Below, in pieces: positions 1 to 9,358 of a DNA stretch of 37,985 nt. Position 1 is the stretch's first letter. Every line of letters starts with the position of its first letter. Position numbers and translations under genes: made by a program. The notes below the pieces were generated by a model. It saw only the letters and a program-made list of their open reading frames with translations. It was not told where the DNA came from and searched no databases. This DNA is from Parcubacteria group bacterium (lineage in GTDB: Bacteria; Patescibacteriota; JACQLU01), in assembly GCA_016203935.1 (NCBI GenBank), contig JACQLU010000030.1, forward strand, positions 1 to 37,985, read 5' to 3'.

Positions 1-31
1 TTAGACATTAGAAATTTAAATTAATTATTGT

Positions 32-1918
32 ATGCCAAAAATCATCGGCATCGATCTCGGCACCACCCTTTCTGAAATGGCGGTGATGGAAGGGGGGAAA
101 CCCACCATTATCCCTAATCGCGAAGGCAGCCGCCTTACCCCGTCGGTCGTCGCCATTACCAAAAACGGCGAACGGGTCGTAGGGCAAATCGCGAGACGCC
201 AAGCGATTACCAACCCTAAAAACACGCTCTTTTCCGTGAAGCGCCTCATCGGGCGTCGCTTCGACGATCCGCAAGTAGAGCGCGATAGAAAGTGGCTTCC
301 CTATGATATCCGTAAGAGCGAAAAAGGCGAGGGGGTCGAAGTCAAGATGGGCGACCGCTGGTATGCGCCGCAGGAGATCTCCGCCATGGTGCTCGCGAAA
401 CTCAAGGCCGACGCCGAAGAGTATCTGGGCGATAAGGTCGAAGAAGCGATCATCACCGTACCGGCATATTTTGACGATTCCCAACGCCAGGCGACCAAAG
501 ACGCGGGACAAATTGCCGGGCTTAAGGTCCGAAGGGTCTTAAATGAGCCAACCGCGGCGGCGCTCGCCTATGGTCTCGATAAGAATAAGAACGAGCGGAT
601 CCTCATCTACGATTTGGGCGGGGGAACCTTTGACGTCTCGATTCTCGAAGTGGGGGATAATACTATTGAGGTCAAAGCCACTAATGGCGATACCCATCTT
701 GGCGGAGACGATTTCGACCAGCGGATCATCAATTGGATCACTGCTGAGTTTAAGAAAGAGACCGGCATCGACCTTGGGAAAGATCAGCTCGCCCTTCAGC
801 GGCTTAAGGAAGCGGCCGAGAAGGCGAAGCACGAGCTCTCGACCACCCTCGAGACCGAAATCAACCAGCCCTTTATCACCACCGACGCCGAGGGACCCAA
901 GCATCTCCTTCTTAAGCTTACCCGTGTCCAACTTGAGAATCTCGTAGGCGATCTTATCGATCGCACCTTTGAGCCAGTAACAATTGCTCTTACCGATGCG
1001 AAGCTTACTCCCAAGGATATCGATCAGGTGGTGTTAGTGGGAGGGCAGACGCGCATGCCGGCGATCCAGGCGAGGGTCGAGGATTACTTTGGAAAGAAAG
1101 CCAACAAAACGATCAATCCGGATGAGGTGGTTGCGGTCGGCGCCGCGGTGGAAGCAGGAGTCCTTACCGGCGAGGTGAAAGATATTTTGCTCCTCGATGT
1201 CACGCCGCTTTCGCTATCGATTGAAACCTTAGGCGGTGTCGCCACTAAAATGATCGAAAAGAATACTACCATTCCTACTTCGCGCACCCAGGTCTTCTCC
1301 ACCGCCGCCGATAGTCAGACTTCAGTCGAGATCAAAATCTATCAGGGTGAACGTGAGTTTGCGGCCGACAACAAGCTTTTGGGTACGTTTGTGCTCGACG
1401 GCATCCCGCCCGCGCCCCGCGGCCTTCCGCAGATTGAGGTAACGTACGATATCGACGCCAACGGTATTCTCAATGTATCGGCCAAAGATAAGGCGACCGG
1501 TAAGGAGCAGAAGATTACCATCAAAGCGTCGGCCGGATTATCAAAAGAAGAGATCGCGCGTATGGAGAAAGAGGCCGCAAGCCATGCCGCCGAGGATCAC
1601 AAGCGCAAAGAACGGGTAGAGGCGGCGAACACCGCGGATACGCTCATCTATACTGCCGAGAAGACGCTCAAGGAAGCGGGTGATAAAGTAGCGGCTGATG
1701 CCAAAAAGACAGTCGAAAACAAGATCGAGGAGCTTAAGAAGATCAAAAATGAAGGAACTACCGAGGAGATCAAACTCGCCATGGATGCGCTCTCTGCCGA
1801 ACTACAGAAGGTGGGCGCAGAACTCTATCGGGCGGCCCAGCAAAAGCCCGGCGCGAATCCTGATGATACGAAGCCCAAGGATGAAGGACCGGTGAAGGAA
1901 GGCGAGGTCGAAAAATAA
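32..1918 (+). CDS. dnaK: Molecular chaperone DnaK (Hsp70)
   Basis: 628 aa ORF starting [18 protein letters not shown], with [14 protein letters not shown] and [14 protein letters not shown] motifs. Confidence 0.98.
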   Translation: MPKIIGIDLGTTLSEMAVMEGGKPTIIPNREGSRLTPSVVAITKNGERVVGQIARRQAITNPKNTLFSVKRLIGRRFDDPQVERDRKWLPYDIRKSEKGEGVEVKMGDRWYAPQEISAMVLAKLKADAEEYLGDKVEEAIITVPAYFDDSQRQATKDAGQIAGLKVRRVLNEPTAAALAYGLDKNKNERILIYDLGGGTFDVSILEVGDNTIEVKATNGDTHLGGDDFDQRIINWITAEFKKETGIDLGKDQLALQRLKEAAEKAKHELSTTLETEINQPFITTDAEGPKHLLLKLTRVQLENLVGDLIDRTFEPVTIALTDAKLTPKDIDQVVLVGGQTRMPAIQARVEDYFGKKANKTINPDEVVAVGAAVEAGVLTGEVKDILLLDVTPLSLSIETLGGVATKMIEKNTTIPTSRTQVFSTAADSQTSVEIKIYQGEREFAADNKLLGTFVLDGIPPAPRGLPQIEVTYDIDANGILNVSAKDKATGKEQKITIKASAGLSKEEIARMEKEAASHAAEDHKRKERVEAANTADTLIYTAEKTLKEAGDKVAADAKKTVENKIEELKKIKNEGTTEEIKLAMDALSAELQKVGAELYRAAQQKPGANPDDTKPKDEGPVKEGEVEK

Positions 1919-2068
1919 CCCATTCACCCCGTTAGATGCTCTATTCGAAGTTACCTTGAGGGAGTTACCGTCGATTGATGAAACAATCAGACCATCGCCT
2001 TCTTGCCGAAGCATCTAACGGGGCAGGCACTAACTACCACCAATATTTACACTAATATCCACTAAGTA

Positions 2069-3019
2069 ATGTCTTTTCGACTGCCGCCTGCATGGATCCC
2101 GCATACGATGGCGACCATTCTTCTTTCGGGAAGCGGAGCCCTTTTTTGGTGGCTTCTTACGAATACCCTACGCGGCGGAGGATTAAGCATCGAAGCGCTT
2201 CTCAAGCTTGCCGGTATCGCCTTGTTCCTTCTTGTGGGCACGGTACTTACAGTCGTGGGGAGCCGCAACCGCCTGTGGCTTGGAGTGACCGCAGGTCTTA
2301 TACTGACGAGTTCGCTCTTCTTTAGTCCCGAGCGCGAGTGGCTTCTTCCTTTCATCGTGTTGGGTATTGGTGCAATACTGATAGGTGCTCGCCACGCGTG
2401 GAGGGAAAGTGAGGAGAGGATTCGCTTCTCTCCCGAGCGCACGGCGCGCGCACTGGCGCCGTTCGTTGGATTTACCCTTGCCGTGATGATCGGAGTAACC
2501 GCCTTTCTCTTTACCAAACCCAACGCTACGGTGACCATTTCGAGAGCGCTTGTGCGTTCGTCACTTGATCTCGTAATGCCGCGGGTGGTAAGCCAGTATC
2601 GTTCTGATATGACCGTAGCAGAACTACTTAACGAGATCGTGAGCATGCAAGACGTAGCACAGAGTGAGGAGTTTCTTAGCCTTCCTCGTACCGAGCAAGA
2701 AAGATTGGTTACCGAAGCAGCCGAGGAGATGCGGCTTGGGTTTGAAAAGAGCCTCGGTCGACCGATTCCGGCGCGCGGTGTAGTCTCGGACGCAGCCGCC
2801 GAGATTCTCAATGAGCAGCTTAAGCGGCTTACCGCTCCCTATCAGGTTCTCTTTCCGTACGTGAATGGACTCACCGCCTATGTGGTGGCGCGGACTCTTT
2901 TTGTGCCCGTGGCATGGCTTGCGCTGCCGCTTACCGCGGCGCTCGTAAGTCTCCTTCGTGCGCTCGGCGTGCTTAAGACCAGTATAAAACAAGTGGAGAA
3001 GACGGTCGTCACATTTTGA
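2069..3019 (+). CDS. Multi-pass membrane protein, unknown function
   Basis: 316 aa ORF between dnaK and dnaJ with several hydrophobic segments; no recognised domain. Confidence 0.8.
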   Translation: MSFRLPPAWIPHTMATILLSGSGALFWWLLTNTLRGGGLSIEALLKLAGIALFLLVGTVLTVVGSRNRLWLGVTAGLILTSSLFFSPEREWLLPFIVLGIGAILIGARHAWRESEERIRFSPERTARALAPFVGFTLAVMIGVTAFLFTKPNATVTISRALVRSSLDLVMPRVVSQYRSDMTVAELLNEIVSMQDVAQSEEFLSLPRTEQERLVTEAAEEMRLGFEKSLGRPIPARGVVSDAAAEILNEQLKRLTAPYQVLFPYVNGLTAYVVARTLFVPVAWLALPLTAALVSLLRALGVLKTSIKQVEKTVVTF

Positions 3020-3145
3020 CTAAGTGTAAAATGCAAAGTTCAAAAATCAAAATTAAAGAATTTGCCTACGGCAATGATTTTGAATTTTGACTTTTGTCCG
3101 CCAAAAGGCGGATCTGCCTTAGGCATGACATTTTGAACTAATTCT

Positions 3146-4243
3146 GTGGCCCAAGACTACTATCACATCTTAGGAGTATCGAAAGGCGCTTCGCCGGATG
3201 AGATCAAGCGGGCGTATCGCAAGCTTGCCCATGAGTATCATCCGGATAAAGCGGGCGGCAATGAAGCTAAGTTTAAAGAGATAAACGAAGCGTATCAGAT
3301 ACTCTCTGATTCCACCAAGCGCACCCAGTACGATCAGTTTGGGAGCACCTTTGCTACCAATGGCGGTGCCGCGGCGGGGCAGGGTTTTGGCGGTTTTCCA
3401 TTTTCCGCCCAAGGCGGATCCCCGCCTACCGGCGAGGCAGGCGCCTTCGGCGAAGGATTCAATTTTGGCAACTTCGACGATCTCTCCGATATTTTCTCGA
3501 CTTTCTTTGGAGGGCAGCGCACCGGTGGAAGGAGAGCTCGCCGCAGGACCGTGCCCGAGATTACGCTTGATCTTAATTTAGAAGAGGCAGCGTTCGGCGG
3601 AGAGAAAGCGATTACCCTTGAGCATGATGTTGTCTGTACAAGGTGCAAGGGGACCGGCGCCGAGCCGGGAGCCAAGAAAATTCGCTGCGCAACCTGTCAG
3701 GGAAAGGGAGAAGTGCGGCGTACGGAGTCCACTCCGTTTGGGTCCTTTTCAAGTGTGAGCGAGTGCCCTACTTGTCATGGTGAGGGATCACGCCCGGAGA
3801 AAGTATGTAGTACGTGTCAAGGGAGGGGAGAGACGCGGAGCCGAAAGACGATCACGATAAACATCCCTCCCGGCATTGACAATGGTCAAACTATCAAGGT
3901 GAGCGGCCGAGATGGCAGGGACGAGCTTTACGTGACGATCCGCGTCCGTTCTCATCCCAAGTTTCGCCGCGACGAGAGTAATCTTTATACCGAGGAGGCG
4001 GTGAGTCTTGCCGATGCCGTATTGGGAAGCAGTCTTACCATCTCGACGCTTAAGGGAAGTGTGAAACTAAAAATTCCCCCCGGCACACAACCCGAAACCA
4101 CCTTCCGTATCCGCGGCGAGGGGGTGCCTATGCTCCATCACGAGAGCGTCCGCGGCGATCTCTTGGTAAAGGTCCACGTGGCGATACCGGAGAGATTAAC
4201 CCCCGAACAGCGCAACCTCTTTGCAAAGTTAGGTAAGATGTAG
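3146..4243 (+). CDS. dnaJ: Molecular chaperone DnaJ (GTG start)
   Basis: J domain [37 protein letters not shown]-rich linker, four CxxCxGxG-type zinc repeats. Confidence 0.97.
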   Translation: MAQDYYHILGVSKGASPDEIKRAYRKLAHEYHPDKAGGNEAKFKEINEAYQILSDSTKRTQYDQFGSTFATNGGAAAGQGFGGFPFSAQGGSPPTGEAGAFGEGFNFGNFDDLSDIFSTFFGGQRTGGRRARRRTVPEITLDLNLEEAAFGGEKAITLEHDVVCTRCKGTGAEPGAKKIRCATCQGKGEVRRTESTPFGSFSSVSECPTCHGEGSRPEKVCSTCQGRGETRSRKTITINIPPGIDNGQTIKVSGRDGRDELYVTIRVRSHPKFRRDESNLYTEEAVSLADAVLGSSLTISTLKGSVKLKIPPGTQPETTFRIRGEGVPMLHHESVRGDLLVKVHVAIPERLTPEQRNLFAKLGKM

Positions 4244-4400
4244 AGACCGGTGGTACAATAGACGGAAGAGATACTTATAGATATATAGATATTTGTTCCG
4301 ACCGCGGTCGGAACGATATTCGTCGTGGTACACAATGAATATCTACGAGTATCGGTCGCGCGAGAGCGACCAAGTATCTATAAATATCAGCATCGAATAT

Positions 4401-4922
4401 ATGCCTTTCGACATCTCGACGAGTTCCCTCTCTGCTAGTGACCTTCTCATCTTTGTTCTCTTTATTGTAGCCGTTCTTCTCTATGGTTTAAGTCTTGGGC
4501 GCAAGCGCATGACCATCATGCTCGTTGCGCTCTATATGGCGCTCGCGATCGTACAGGGACTTTCGTTTTTGCCCGATTCTTTCCTACGCGATCGCATTCC
4601 TGATGAGAGGGTTTTTGCAGTGTACGGAGGCATCTTTATTGGTGCGGCACTCATATTATACGTGCTTTTATCGCGTTCGGTGGTGCGGCGGATTTCGCGC
4701 GATGGATCGAGTGGAGTGCTCGTTACGATCCTCATGAGTCTTCTCCATATAGGCTTTATCACCTCGGTGCTTCTTTCCTTGGCAACCGACGAATTTCTTG
4801 CTACCCTATCACCGTTTACTGAAAAGATCTTTGTTGAGGGGGTAGCGCGGTTCCTCTGGCTCATCGCTCCCATTGTTTCGCTCGTCTTTTTAGGTGGACG
4901 GAGGCAGAGAGAAGAACCTTAA
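4401..4922 (+). CDS. Small membrane protein, unknown function
   Basis: Internal ATG at 4401 is preferred because the upstream extension runs through a repeat (TATCTATAA/GGTCGC palindrome); several TM-like segments. Confidence 0.6.
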   Translation: MPFDISTSSLSASDLLIFVLFIVAVLLYGLSLGRKRMTIMLVALYMALAIVQGLSFLPDSFLRDRIPDERVFAVYGGIFIGAALILYVLLSRSVVRRISRDGSSGVLVTILMSLLHIGFITSVLLSLATDEFLATLSPFTEKIFVEGVARFLWLIAPIVSLVFLGGRRQREEP

Positions 4923-4962
4923 TTAGACATTAGAAATTGGTCATTAGATATTCCAAATGTAT

Positions 4963-5059
4963 GCGCCCATAGCTTCCGCCACAGGCGGATCAGCCTCGGG
5001 CTGACAATGGCAGAGCAGGGTCGCCTGAGGCGACCAAGGTTGCAGGCCCGCCCAGCACC
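4963..5059 (+). pseudogene. Decayed tRNA-Lys copy interrupted by two palindromic repeats
   Basis: GCGCCCATAGCT|30-nt insert|CAATGGCAGAGCAGGG|TCGCCTGAGGCGA|CCAAGGTTGCAGG aligns to the intact tRNA at 5067; T arm and 3' acceptor corrupted. Confidence 0.8.
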
Positions 5060-5066
5060 TTTCTTT

Positions 5067-5138
5067 GCGCCCATAGCTCAATGGTAGAGCAGGGGCCTTT
5101 TAAGCCCAAGGTTGTAGGTTCGAGCCCTACTGGGCGCA
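5067..5138 (+). tRNA. tRNA-Lys (anticodon TTT)
   Basis: Cloverleaf: acceptor GCGCCCA/TGGGCGC, D stem GCTC/GAGC, anticodon loop CTTTTAA, T arm GTAGG-TTCGAGC-CCTAC, discriminator A; G27-A43 mismatch. Confidence 0.93.
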
Positions 5139-5155
5139 ATGTTTTGGATACATCA

Positions 5156-5230
5156 TCTAAGGTTCAGGGTTCGCCCCGAGATAAACTCAGGGCGCTACGG
5201 GTTCATCCCGGGCGAGCCCTACTGGGCGCA
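5156..5230 (+). pseudogene. 3' half-tRNA copy with an insert in the T loop
   Basis: AAGGTTCAGGGTTCG|39-nt palindromic insert|CGAGCCCTACTGGGCGCA, compared with intact AAGGTTGTAGGTTCGAGCCCTACTGGGCGCA. Confidence 0.75.
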
Positions 5231-5299
5231 AAAGGATATTTAGGCATATAGCGTTTAGACATTAGAAATTAGTCATTAGGCATTTTTGTTTTCCTTTTT

Positions 5300-6070
5300 A
5301 TGTCCCCACTCTTTTGGTGGATCTTCGGCATCATCGCTTTCCTTATCCTCGCTGGACTTAGGGTTATAGACCAATACGAGCGGGGAGTGATTTTAACCCT
5401 CGGGAAATATGCCGGTACTCGCGGCCCCGGACTCACGTGGATCCTTATAGTATTCCAGCGGATGGTAAAGGTTGATTTGCGAATTGCGACCACCGACATT
5501 CCCCAGCAAGAGGTCATCACGCGCGACAATGTCACCGTCGGTATTAACGCGGTGGTCTATTTTAGAGTTGAAAGCGCTGAAAAAGCGATCTTGGAAGTGC
5601 AGGATTTTCGGCAGGCGGTTGCTTTGTACGCGCAGGCGGCCTTACGGGATGTGATTGGCGGAGTGGAACTTGATTCTTTGCTTTCCGAACGGGATAAGAT
5701 TGCTGATGAAATAAAGAAGATCGTGGATGCGGCTACCGATCCATGGGGCGTTGATGTAGGAACGATCAAGCTTCAGGATATCGAACTTCCCCAAGACATG
5801 AAGCGGGTGATGGCGAAGCAAGCGGAAGCCGAGCGGGAACGGCGTGCGATTATTATTCAGGCGGCAGGGGAATATAGTGCGGCCGAAAAGTTATCCCAAG
5901 CAGCGCAGGTTTTAAGCTCGGTACCGAGTGGAATTTCCTTACGAACACTCCAGACCATTGAAAAGATTAACCCCGATCCTTCAAAGACGGTCATCTTTGC
6001 GCTTCCTATCGAGTTTTTGGAAGGCATAAAATCCCTTGCCAGCTTTCTTAAGAGTAAGACGAAAGAGTAG
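5300..6070 (+). CDS. SPFH/Band 7 (stomatin/slipin-like) membrane protein
   Basis: VIDQYERGVILTLGKYAGTRGPGLTWILIVFQRMVKVDLRIATTDIPQQEVITRDNVTV is a typical SPFH signature. Confidence 0.95.
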   Translation: MSPLFWWIFGIIAFLILAGLRVIDQYERGVILTLGKYAGTRGPGLTWILIVFQRMVKVDLRIATTDIPQQEVITRDNVTVGINAVVYFRVESAEKAILEVQDFRQAVALYAQAALRDVIGGVELDSLLSERDKIADEIKKIVDAATDPWGVDVGTIKLQDIELPQDMKRVMAKQAEAERERRAIIIQAAGEYSAAEKLSQAAQVLSSVPSGISLRTLQTIEKINPDPSKTVIFALPIEFLEGIKSLASFLKSKTKE

Positions 6071-6551
6071 AACCAATCTCAAAAATATCCTCTCTGTCAT
6101 CCCAGACCGCGCCTGCCCGCCTCTGGAGGGATCTGGGATCCAGAAATAAGGTAGTTTTTAGAGAATAAATGTTTTCCCCATCATTGAGGAAAAGTAGCAT
6201 AGGAAGCTGCCGCTTCCTCATATCTGCATGTGGATAACATGTGGGAATCACTTTAGTGATGACGCAAAAATAGCAAATAAATCGATCAAGAGAATTACAA
6301 AAGTGGCATATAATAGCGAAAAAACCGCATAAGAAAGCGGATTTTTTGTTATACACAAAAAGACTATTGACAGCTTTTTACCCGCCTGCTAGGATTGCAA
6401 CATCGGAGGGTAAAGAGAGTGGCGTTGCAATTCCAAAGCCAGGATGGCTTTCGTGAGCAGGAGGCGGTAAAACGCCATCTGCGCATGAAGCCCGCTTGAC
6501 AGCGGAAAAGCAGGAGCCCCCAAAGCTCCAGTTGCGATCGGAACTCTCTGG

Positions 6552-6621
6552 TATAATGTTTCCGCCTTTTGGCGGAGCATAAGGGGCTGTCACTTCACGG
6601 TGCCAGCCCTTCTTCTTTTTT
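6552..6621 (+). ncRNA. Very short transcription unit: TATAAT followed by a terminator
   Basis: TATAAT at 6552-6557; GGGGCTGtcacttcacggtgCCAGCCC then TTCTTCTTTTTT at 6581-6621. Confidence 0.4.
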
Positions 6622-6768
6622 ATCCTCCCGTCCGTAAACTCTGGCTTTTCTTTTTCTATTTCCTATCGAAGTTAATGTGGAGTAGCAATACCTCGAGCCA
6701 AAATTGGCTTATTTAAGCCATAGAATTGACATTTTAGGTTGACTTTTCGTCTAAAGTCCCTTGGCCCC

Positions 6769-6797
6769 TTGACAGGAATTTCAGAATAGTGTACATT
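6769..6797 (+). promoter_or_regulatory. Sigma70-like promoter
   Basis: TTGACA-17 nt-TACATT. Confidence 0.7.
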
Positions 6798-6802
6798 GCC
6801 GG

Positions 6803-7069
6803 AGTCAGGCTAGGTGCGTGTGGGCCTCTCCATCCCATGACGCTGAAGGACCGGAACTTCAGCCGAGCACGACAAACCCCCGAGCCGCCGGGGTGCCATC
6901 ATTGAACCGTGCAGAGAGCGGGCCGGAGTCTGCACGGAGGAGATAAGGGAGGGTAATCCTGACCGCTGGAAGAGGCCTAGCGTCGTCCGGTAGGCAGCGA
7001 AAAGGTTCCCTCCCGCTTTCACAATCAGTATAGATAGCCGGTGCTCATAAAGCCCGGCTTTATTTTTTA
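6803..7069 (+). ncRNA. Candidate structured RNA (~265 nt)
   Basis: Between promoter 6769-6797 and terminator 7036-7069. Hairpins GCTGAAG/CTTCAGC, CCCC/GGGG, GTGCAGA/TCTGCAC, GGGAGGG/CCCTCCC; possible pseudoknot GTCAGG/CCTGAC with GGGCCTCT/AGAGGCCT. Confidence 0.5.
7036..7069 (+). terminator. Intrinsic terminator
   Basis: AGCCGGtgctcataaagcCCGGCTttatttttt. Confidence 0.7.
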
Positions 7070-7148
7070 CCAAGCCGGTTACCCTAGCTTTTTCTTTTTT
7101 TGTGAATGACCTTTTTAAAACACGGCCGCCCCTCAAAAAAGGACAGTT

Positions 7149-7177
7149 TTGACACTCTCACACAATAGTGTTAGTCT
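7149..7177 (+). promoter_or_regulatory. Promoter of the 7227 gene
   Basis: TTGACA-17 nt-TAGTCT. Confidence 0.5.
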
Positions 7178-7226
7178 ATGAAATCTATCCCCGGGCACGG
7201 AATGTGCTGGGATGGTAGGAGGGACG

Positions 7227-7586
7227 ATGCAAATCTCCGTCTACCAACACAGTGCCAGTGACTTCAAAGTCGCCTGGCAAACGGAAGACGGTCGCCGCGA
7301 GGAGGTGCATACCATGTTCGACTTGGGTGGAGCAATAAGCTTTGCCCTCGGACTGAAGTGCGCCGCCCTAGGCCGTGGCGAGCCTACGCTCTTATCCTTC
7401 AATCTCAAGGATCCTCTCATGAACCGCGGGTTCTTTGAGGGGTTCCGGAGGGGATGCAAGGATCCGCGCGTTAGGCAAGATGGCTCCGGGTACACCTTCC
7501 ACGAGCGCACAAGGTCTCCCGTCCCCCAGTTCTCTGGCACAACAAACGCTTCGCTGTGCCAGGTGATTCGGGAGTCGGTCCACTAA
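7227..7586 (+). CDS. Small uncharacterised protein
   Basis: SD-like GGAGGG then ATG at 7227 (MQISVYQHSASDFKVAWQTEDGR...); promoter upstream and terminator at 7661-7690. Confidence 0.65.
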   Translation: MQISVYQHSASDFKVAWQTEDGRREEVHTMFDLGGAISFALGLKCAALGRGEPTLLSFNLKDPLMNRGFFEGFRRGCKDPRVRQDGSGYTFHERTRSPVPQFSGTTNASLCQVIRESVH

Positions 7587-7660
7587 GCGCTCGTAAACGG
7601 TCACTCCACAAGACCTCAACTTTGTGGACGCGAAGGTCGCAGCGTAACCGCGACCCCTAG

Positions 7661-7690
7661 ACGCCGATAGCAGCATCGGCGTTTTTCTTT
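7661..7690 (+). terminator. Intrinsic terminator
   Basis: ACGCCGATagcagcATCGGCGTttttctttt. Confidence 0.85.
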
Positions 7691-7701
7691 TCCCTCCTAT
7701 T

Positions 7702-7730
7702 TTGACAACACAGCCTCTTGTTGCTAATAA
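7702..7730 (+). promoter_or_regulatory. Sigma70-like promoter
   Basis: TTGACA-17 nt-TAATAA. Confidence 0.7.
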
Positions 7731-7750
7731 TCCTTCTAAGGAGGTCAATT

Positions 7751-7963
7751 ATGACAGAACAAAGCTACTACGAGTTTTTGAACGGAGGAGAAGCTTCGGG
7801 TGAATACTTGCGTTGCCAGACGTGTAAGGAGACATTTTTCTGGCGCGGTATAGGAGGAGCAAAAGGTCCTCGCCCAAGATTTTGTCCCTGTTGCGGACGA
7901 TCCACATCGTCGGATCGCTCAGGCGGGCGACCGGTCGTGAGGAGATCAAAAGGTATATCATAA
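7751..7963 (+). CDS. Zinc-ribbon small protein
   Basis: AAGGAGG SD then ATG at 7751; CQTC...CPCC pattern; terminator-like hairpin at 7977-8017. Confidence 0.75.
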   Translation: MTEQSYYEFLNGGEASGEYLRCQTCKETFFWRGIGGAKGPRPRFCPCCGRSTSSDRSGGRPVVRRSKGIS

Positions 7964-8104
7964 GTCATTCAGTGCTCGCCGGTTCGGGGATTTCCTCCTC
8001 GGCCGGCGTTTCATTTTCCGCGAATACCAAAGCAGGGGACTGTCCCTACTCCAGCTGCCAGATTTTGAAAAATAGTTGTTGTGTGCTACACTTCACTACA
8101 AACC

Positions 8105-8306
8105 CGATCCTAATGAATCCGAATGGATCCGAATGCCCCGAATAGCTAAACCCTAATTACCAAAACTCTAAATTCTAAACAATGACCAAATTACCAAAAT
8201 TCAAATAATCAAAACATTTTGGATTTTGAGCATTGGAACATTGGGATTTGTTTAGGATTTGTAGCTTCATTAGGATCATTCGGATCTATTTGTAGATTAG
8301 GATCGC
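8105..8306. repeat. Nested inverted-repeat intergenic element, CGATCC...GGATCG ends
   Basis: CGATCCTAATGAATCCGAATGG...CATTCGGATCTATTTGTAGATTAGGATCG; related to 14428-14519 and 36247-36416. Confidence 0.75.
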
Positions 8307-8312
8307 TTTTCT

Positions 8313-9161
8313 ATGCGTCGCAACCGCCTCACCATCACTCTAAGAAACGACCTCCTCAAACTTCTTGACGGCACCATTGACGGTGCCGAGATCAGAAACC
8401 GTTCGCATGCGATAGAGCGCCTTCTCGGGAAGGCGCTCTATCCACGTGTGACCAAGGCGGTCGTGCTCGCGGCCGGGGAAGGCGTAAAGATGCGCCCGTT
8501 TACCTACGAGATGCCGAAGACGATGCTTCCGGTAAAAGGCCGACCGATCTTAGAGCATGCGATTGAGCTTCTCCGTTCCCACGAGCTAAGGGACATTGTG
8601 ATCGTGATTGGGCGTCTCGGTGAGAAGATTCGCGCCCATTTTAGCGACGGGAAACATTTTGGCGTAACTATCACGTATGTGGAACAATCCGCGAAGCCTA
8701 TCGGCACCGCGGCGGCACTCTTGGCTGCGAAACCGTACGTGGGAAGCGGTCCCGTGCTTGTGATGTATGGGGACGTGCTCGCCGATATCAACCTTGCGGA
8801 ATTCATTGAGTTTCACCGTAATGAAAAAGGGGTCGCGACCATGGCGCTTACTTCGGTTGCCGATCCCTCTATTTATGGCGCGGTGGGGCTTGCCGGCACG
8901 CGTGTCTGTGAAATTACCGAAAAGCCAACGAAGAGCAATACCACGTCGCGTGTGATAAACGCCGGTATCTACGTCTTTGAACCCGAAGCGCTCGGCGCAC
9001 TTTCCAAGGACGCGGTGAGCCTCGAGCGTGACCTTTTCCCCGCACTTTGCAAAGAAGGCAAGCTCATGGGGTATCCCTTCGCGGGTAAGTGGTTCGATAT
9101 CGGCACTCCCGCGATCTACGAGAGGGCACTCAATGAGTGGAAGCAGAGCTCAAAACAATAA
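8313..9161 (+). CDS. Sugar-1-phosphate nucleotidyltransferase with N-terminal ribbon-helix-helix-like segment
   Basis: N-terminus RLTITLRNDLLKLLDGTIDGAEIRNRSHAIERLLGKAL; then AVVLAAGEGVKMRPFTYEMPKTMLPVKGRPILEH. Confidence 0.9.
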   Translation: MRRNRLTITLRNDLLKLLDGTIDGAEIRNRSHAIERLLGKALYPRVTKAVVLAAGEGVKMRPFTYEMPKTMLPVKGRPILEHAIELLRSHELRDIVIVIGRLGEKIRAHFSDGKHFGVTITYVEQSAKPIGTAAALLAAKPYVGSGPVLVMYGDVLADINLAEFIEFHRNEKGVATMALTSVADPSIYGAVGLAGTRVCEITEKPTKSNTTSRVINAGIYVFEPEALGALSKDAVSLERDLFPALCKEGKLMGYPFAGKWFDIGTPAIYERALNEWKQSSKQ

Positions 9162-9358
9162 TCTGGTTAGTCAAGCAAACCTTTCGATGGTCATTCTGAA
9201 CAACGTGAAGAATCTCGAGATCCTTCGCTTCGCTCAGGATGACTTTTGTTTTAAGAGAGGATCTGTGTTGTGGATGACATTTGTTGTTGAGGAAGCGTGC
9301 CATGCTATAATGAAATAGTAAATTTTGAACTTTGGATTTTGGACTTTGAACTTCTTAC

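Noticed and set aside
8-511. Antisense ORFs overlapping dnaK and other core genes (8-511, 539-931, 2062-2811, 16359-16835 and similar)
   Set aside because: Open frames opposite strongly conserved genes without recognisable domains; likely fortuitous.
4963-5059. Intron-containing functional tRNA
   Set aside because: Inserts are short palindromes matching dispersed repeats, sit in two different arms, and the T arm and acceptor 3' strand are damaged.
6803-7069. RNase P RNA, SRP RNA or 6S RNA
   Set aside because: The conserved RNase P (GAGGAAAGTCC, ACAGAAAC) and SRP (GGTCAGG..GGAAGCAGCC) signatures and the 6S long bubble helix are not visible; left as unassigned.
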